From: Bacteroidota bacterium
GTDB lineage: Bacteria; Bacteroidota; Bacteroidia; B-17B0; Aurantibacillaceae
NCBI GenBank assembly: GCA_025359355.1
Contig: JANYGR010000432.1
Location: 1 to 7,751 of the forward strand
Length of the DNA stretch: 7,751 nucleotides
Direction: 5' to 3'
Shown here: positions 6,834-7,751 of the stretch, one piece after another
Position numbering within the stretch: the first letter of the stretch is position 1
How the letters are laid out: every line of letters begins with the position of its first letter
Translations under genes and position numbers: made by a program
The notes under the pieces: generated by a model
What the model was told of the DNA's origin: nothing
Seen by the model: the letters and a program-made list of their open reading frames with translations, nothing else
The model's database searches: none

Positions 6834-6849
6834 TTTGTATAATTACAAA
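6834..6849. promoter_or_regulatory. perfect dyad upstream of the TonB-dependent receptor gene (possible operator)
   Basis: TTTGTA-TAAT-TACAAA is a perfect inverted repeat with 6-nt arms and a 4-nt centre, ending 14 nt before the receptor's ATG. It overlaps a TATAAT string (6838-6843). Such a site could bind a dimeric regulator or form a small hairpin in the leader. One 6-nt dyad can arise by chance in AT-rich DNA, so the functional claim is weak. Confidence 0.3.
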
Positions 6850-6863
6850 CCTTATTTTTACGA

Positions 6864-7751
6864 ATGCCAAAAATAATCCAATATCTCATACTGTTTTTTC
6901 CAGGTATTATAGTGGCTCAAAGTTTCACCATTAGTGGTTATGTAAAGGATAAGTCTAATGGCGAATCGGCAGTGGGTGCTAATGTGTATGTGAAAGAAAC
7001 CATGCAAGGCACTAATGCTAATGCTTATGGTTTTTTTTCATTAACACTGCCAAAAGATAAATACACTTTAGTTTGCAACTCTTTAGGTTATAACACCATT
7101 ACTGATACCATCTATTTAACTAAAAACATTACCAAAAATATTTCATTAGAGCCTCAAGGTAAAGAATTAGAGGAAGTTGAAGTAAAAGCAGAAAAAACAG
7201 ATGCTAATATTCAAAGCTCTCAAATGAGTTCTGTTCAATTAGATATTATACAAATTAAAAAACTCCCTGCTTTTATGGGAGAAGTGGACATTCTTAAAAC
7301 CATACAATTAATCCCAGGCGTTAAATCGGCGGGAGATGGTAATTCGGGATTTTATGTGCGTGGCGGTGGTCCCGACCAAAATTTAATACTCTTAGATGAA
7401 GCTACAATTTACAATGCGTCTCATCTCATGGGATTTTTCTCGGTGTTTAATGGAGACGCTATTAAAAATGTAAACCTCATTAAAGGTGGTATGCCAGCTC
7501 AATATGGTGGGCGTTTATCGTCTGTGCTTGATATTTCCATGAAAGAAGGGAACTCTAAAAAAGTGCAAGTGGATGGTGGTATAGGAGTTATTGCTTCTCG
7601 TTTAACCATACAAGGTCCTATTAAAAAAGATAAAGCGTCGTTTATAGTTTCGGGAAGAAGAACTTATATTGATGTGTTATCTAAACCATTTTTCTCAACA
7701 GGTTCAGCATTTGCAGGAACATCCTATTATTTTTATGACGTTAATGCTAAA
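6864..7751 (+). CDS. TonB-dependent receptor with carboxypeptidase-regulatory-like domain (5' part)
   Basis: The first 296 codons are present, and the frame runs off the right edge. A signal peptide covers about 1-19 (LFFPGIIVAQ). A CarboxypepD_reg-like beta-sandwich follows at about 21-97 (FTISGYVKDKSNGESAVGAN, NAYGFFSLTLPKDKYTL). The linker ELEEVEVKAEK (101-111) leads into the plug domain at about 125-228, with LKTIQLIPGVKSAGDG, FYVRGGGPDQNLILLDEA, SHLMGFFSVFNGDAIKNV and GGMPAQYGGRLSSVLDISMK. The start of the barrel follows (ASRLTIQGPIKKDKASFIVS, SGRRTYIDVL). Receptors of this kind import siderophores, vitamins, metal chelates or glycans using TonB/ExbBD energy; the plug gives no substrate. 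Plugs of this type are often followed in Bacteroidota by a DUF4249 lipoprotein gene, which would lie beyond the window. The ATG at 6864 is the first that includes the full signal peptide, and no Shine-Dalgarno site precedes it. The gene is divergent from the 119-aa gene, 134 nt away. Confidence 0.93.
   Translation, partial: MPKIIQYLILFFPGIIVAQSFTISGYVKDKSNGESAVGANVYVKETMQGTNANAYGFFSLTLPKDKYTLVCNSLGYNTITDTIYLTKNITKNISLEPQGKELEEVEVKAEKTDANIQSSQMSSVQLDIIQIKKLPAFMGEVDILKTIQLIPGVKSAGDGNSGFYVRGGGPDQNLILLDEATIYNASHLMGFFSVFNGDAIKNVNLIKGGMPAQYGGRLSSVLDISMKEGNSKKVQVDGGIGVIASRLTIQGPIKKDKASFIVSGRRTYIDVLSKPFFSTGSAFAGTSYYFYDVNAK

Noticed and set aside
6743..6934. Plus-strand 63-codon frame crossing the divergent promoter region
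   Set aside because: It overlaps the signal-peptide region of the TonB-dependent receptor in another frame and covers the promoter element of the 119-aa gene; there is no protein-like pattern.

Overview
The window looks like Bacteroidota chromosome. It is AT-rich, genes lack Shine-Dalgarno sites, and one promoter element of the Bacteroidota type (TAnnTTTG) is visible. It also holds the start of a TonB-dependent receptor with an N-terminal carboxypeptidase-regulatory-like domain. The genus cannot be read from this sequence.

Layout, left to right. Positions 2-64 (+) hold the last 20 codons of what is probably an outer-membrane beta-barrel protein. It runs tail-to-tail into a four-gene operon on the minus strand (5887 down to 203). 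In transcription order the operon encodes a TolC-type outer-membrane channel, a short lipoprotein periplasmic adaptor, a DUF190 (PII-like) protein and a CzcA/CusA-type heavy-metal RND pump. The genes are packed with gaps of 8 and 11 nt and a final 1-nt stop/start overlap (TAATG). Upstream of the operon is a 482-nt non-coding stretch with two tandem 92-bp copies of a hairpin-forming repeat, then a tract of short inverted repeats. Next come a 119-aa exported protein of unknown function (6370-6729, -), a short divergent promoter region, and the first 296 codons of a TonB-dependent receptor (6864 to the window end, +).

The channel, adaptor and pump should form a tripartite envelope-spanning exporter. 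The pump's fourth membrane helix carries the Asp/Asp/Glu pattern of CzcA-type divalent cation exporters, and the methionines of the copper/silver pump CusA appear to be missing. Zn, Co, Cd or Ni is therefore a better guess than Cu or Ag. The DUF190 protein, translationally coupled to the pump, is a plausible cytosolic regulator of it. The adaptor appears to lack most of the lipoyl domain usual in its family.

No complete new system is evident. The points most worth a second look are the coupled DUF190-pump pair, the reduced adaptor, the hairpin-rich repeats between the small exported gene and the operon, and that small gene itself.
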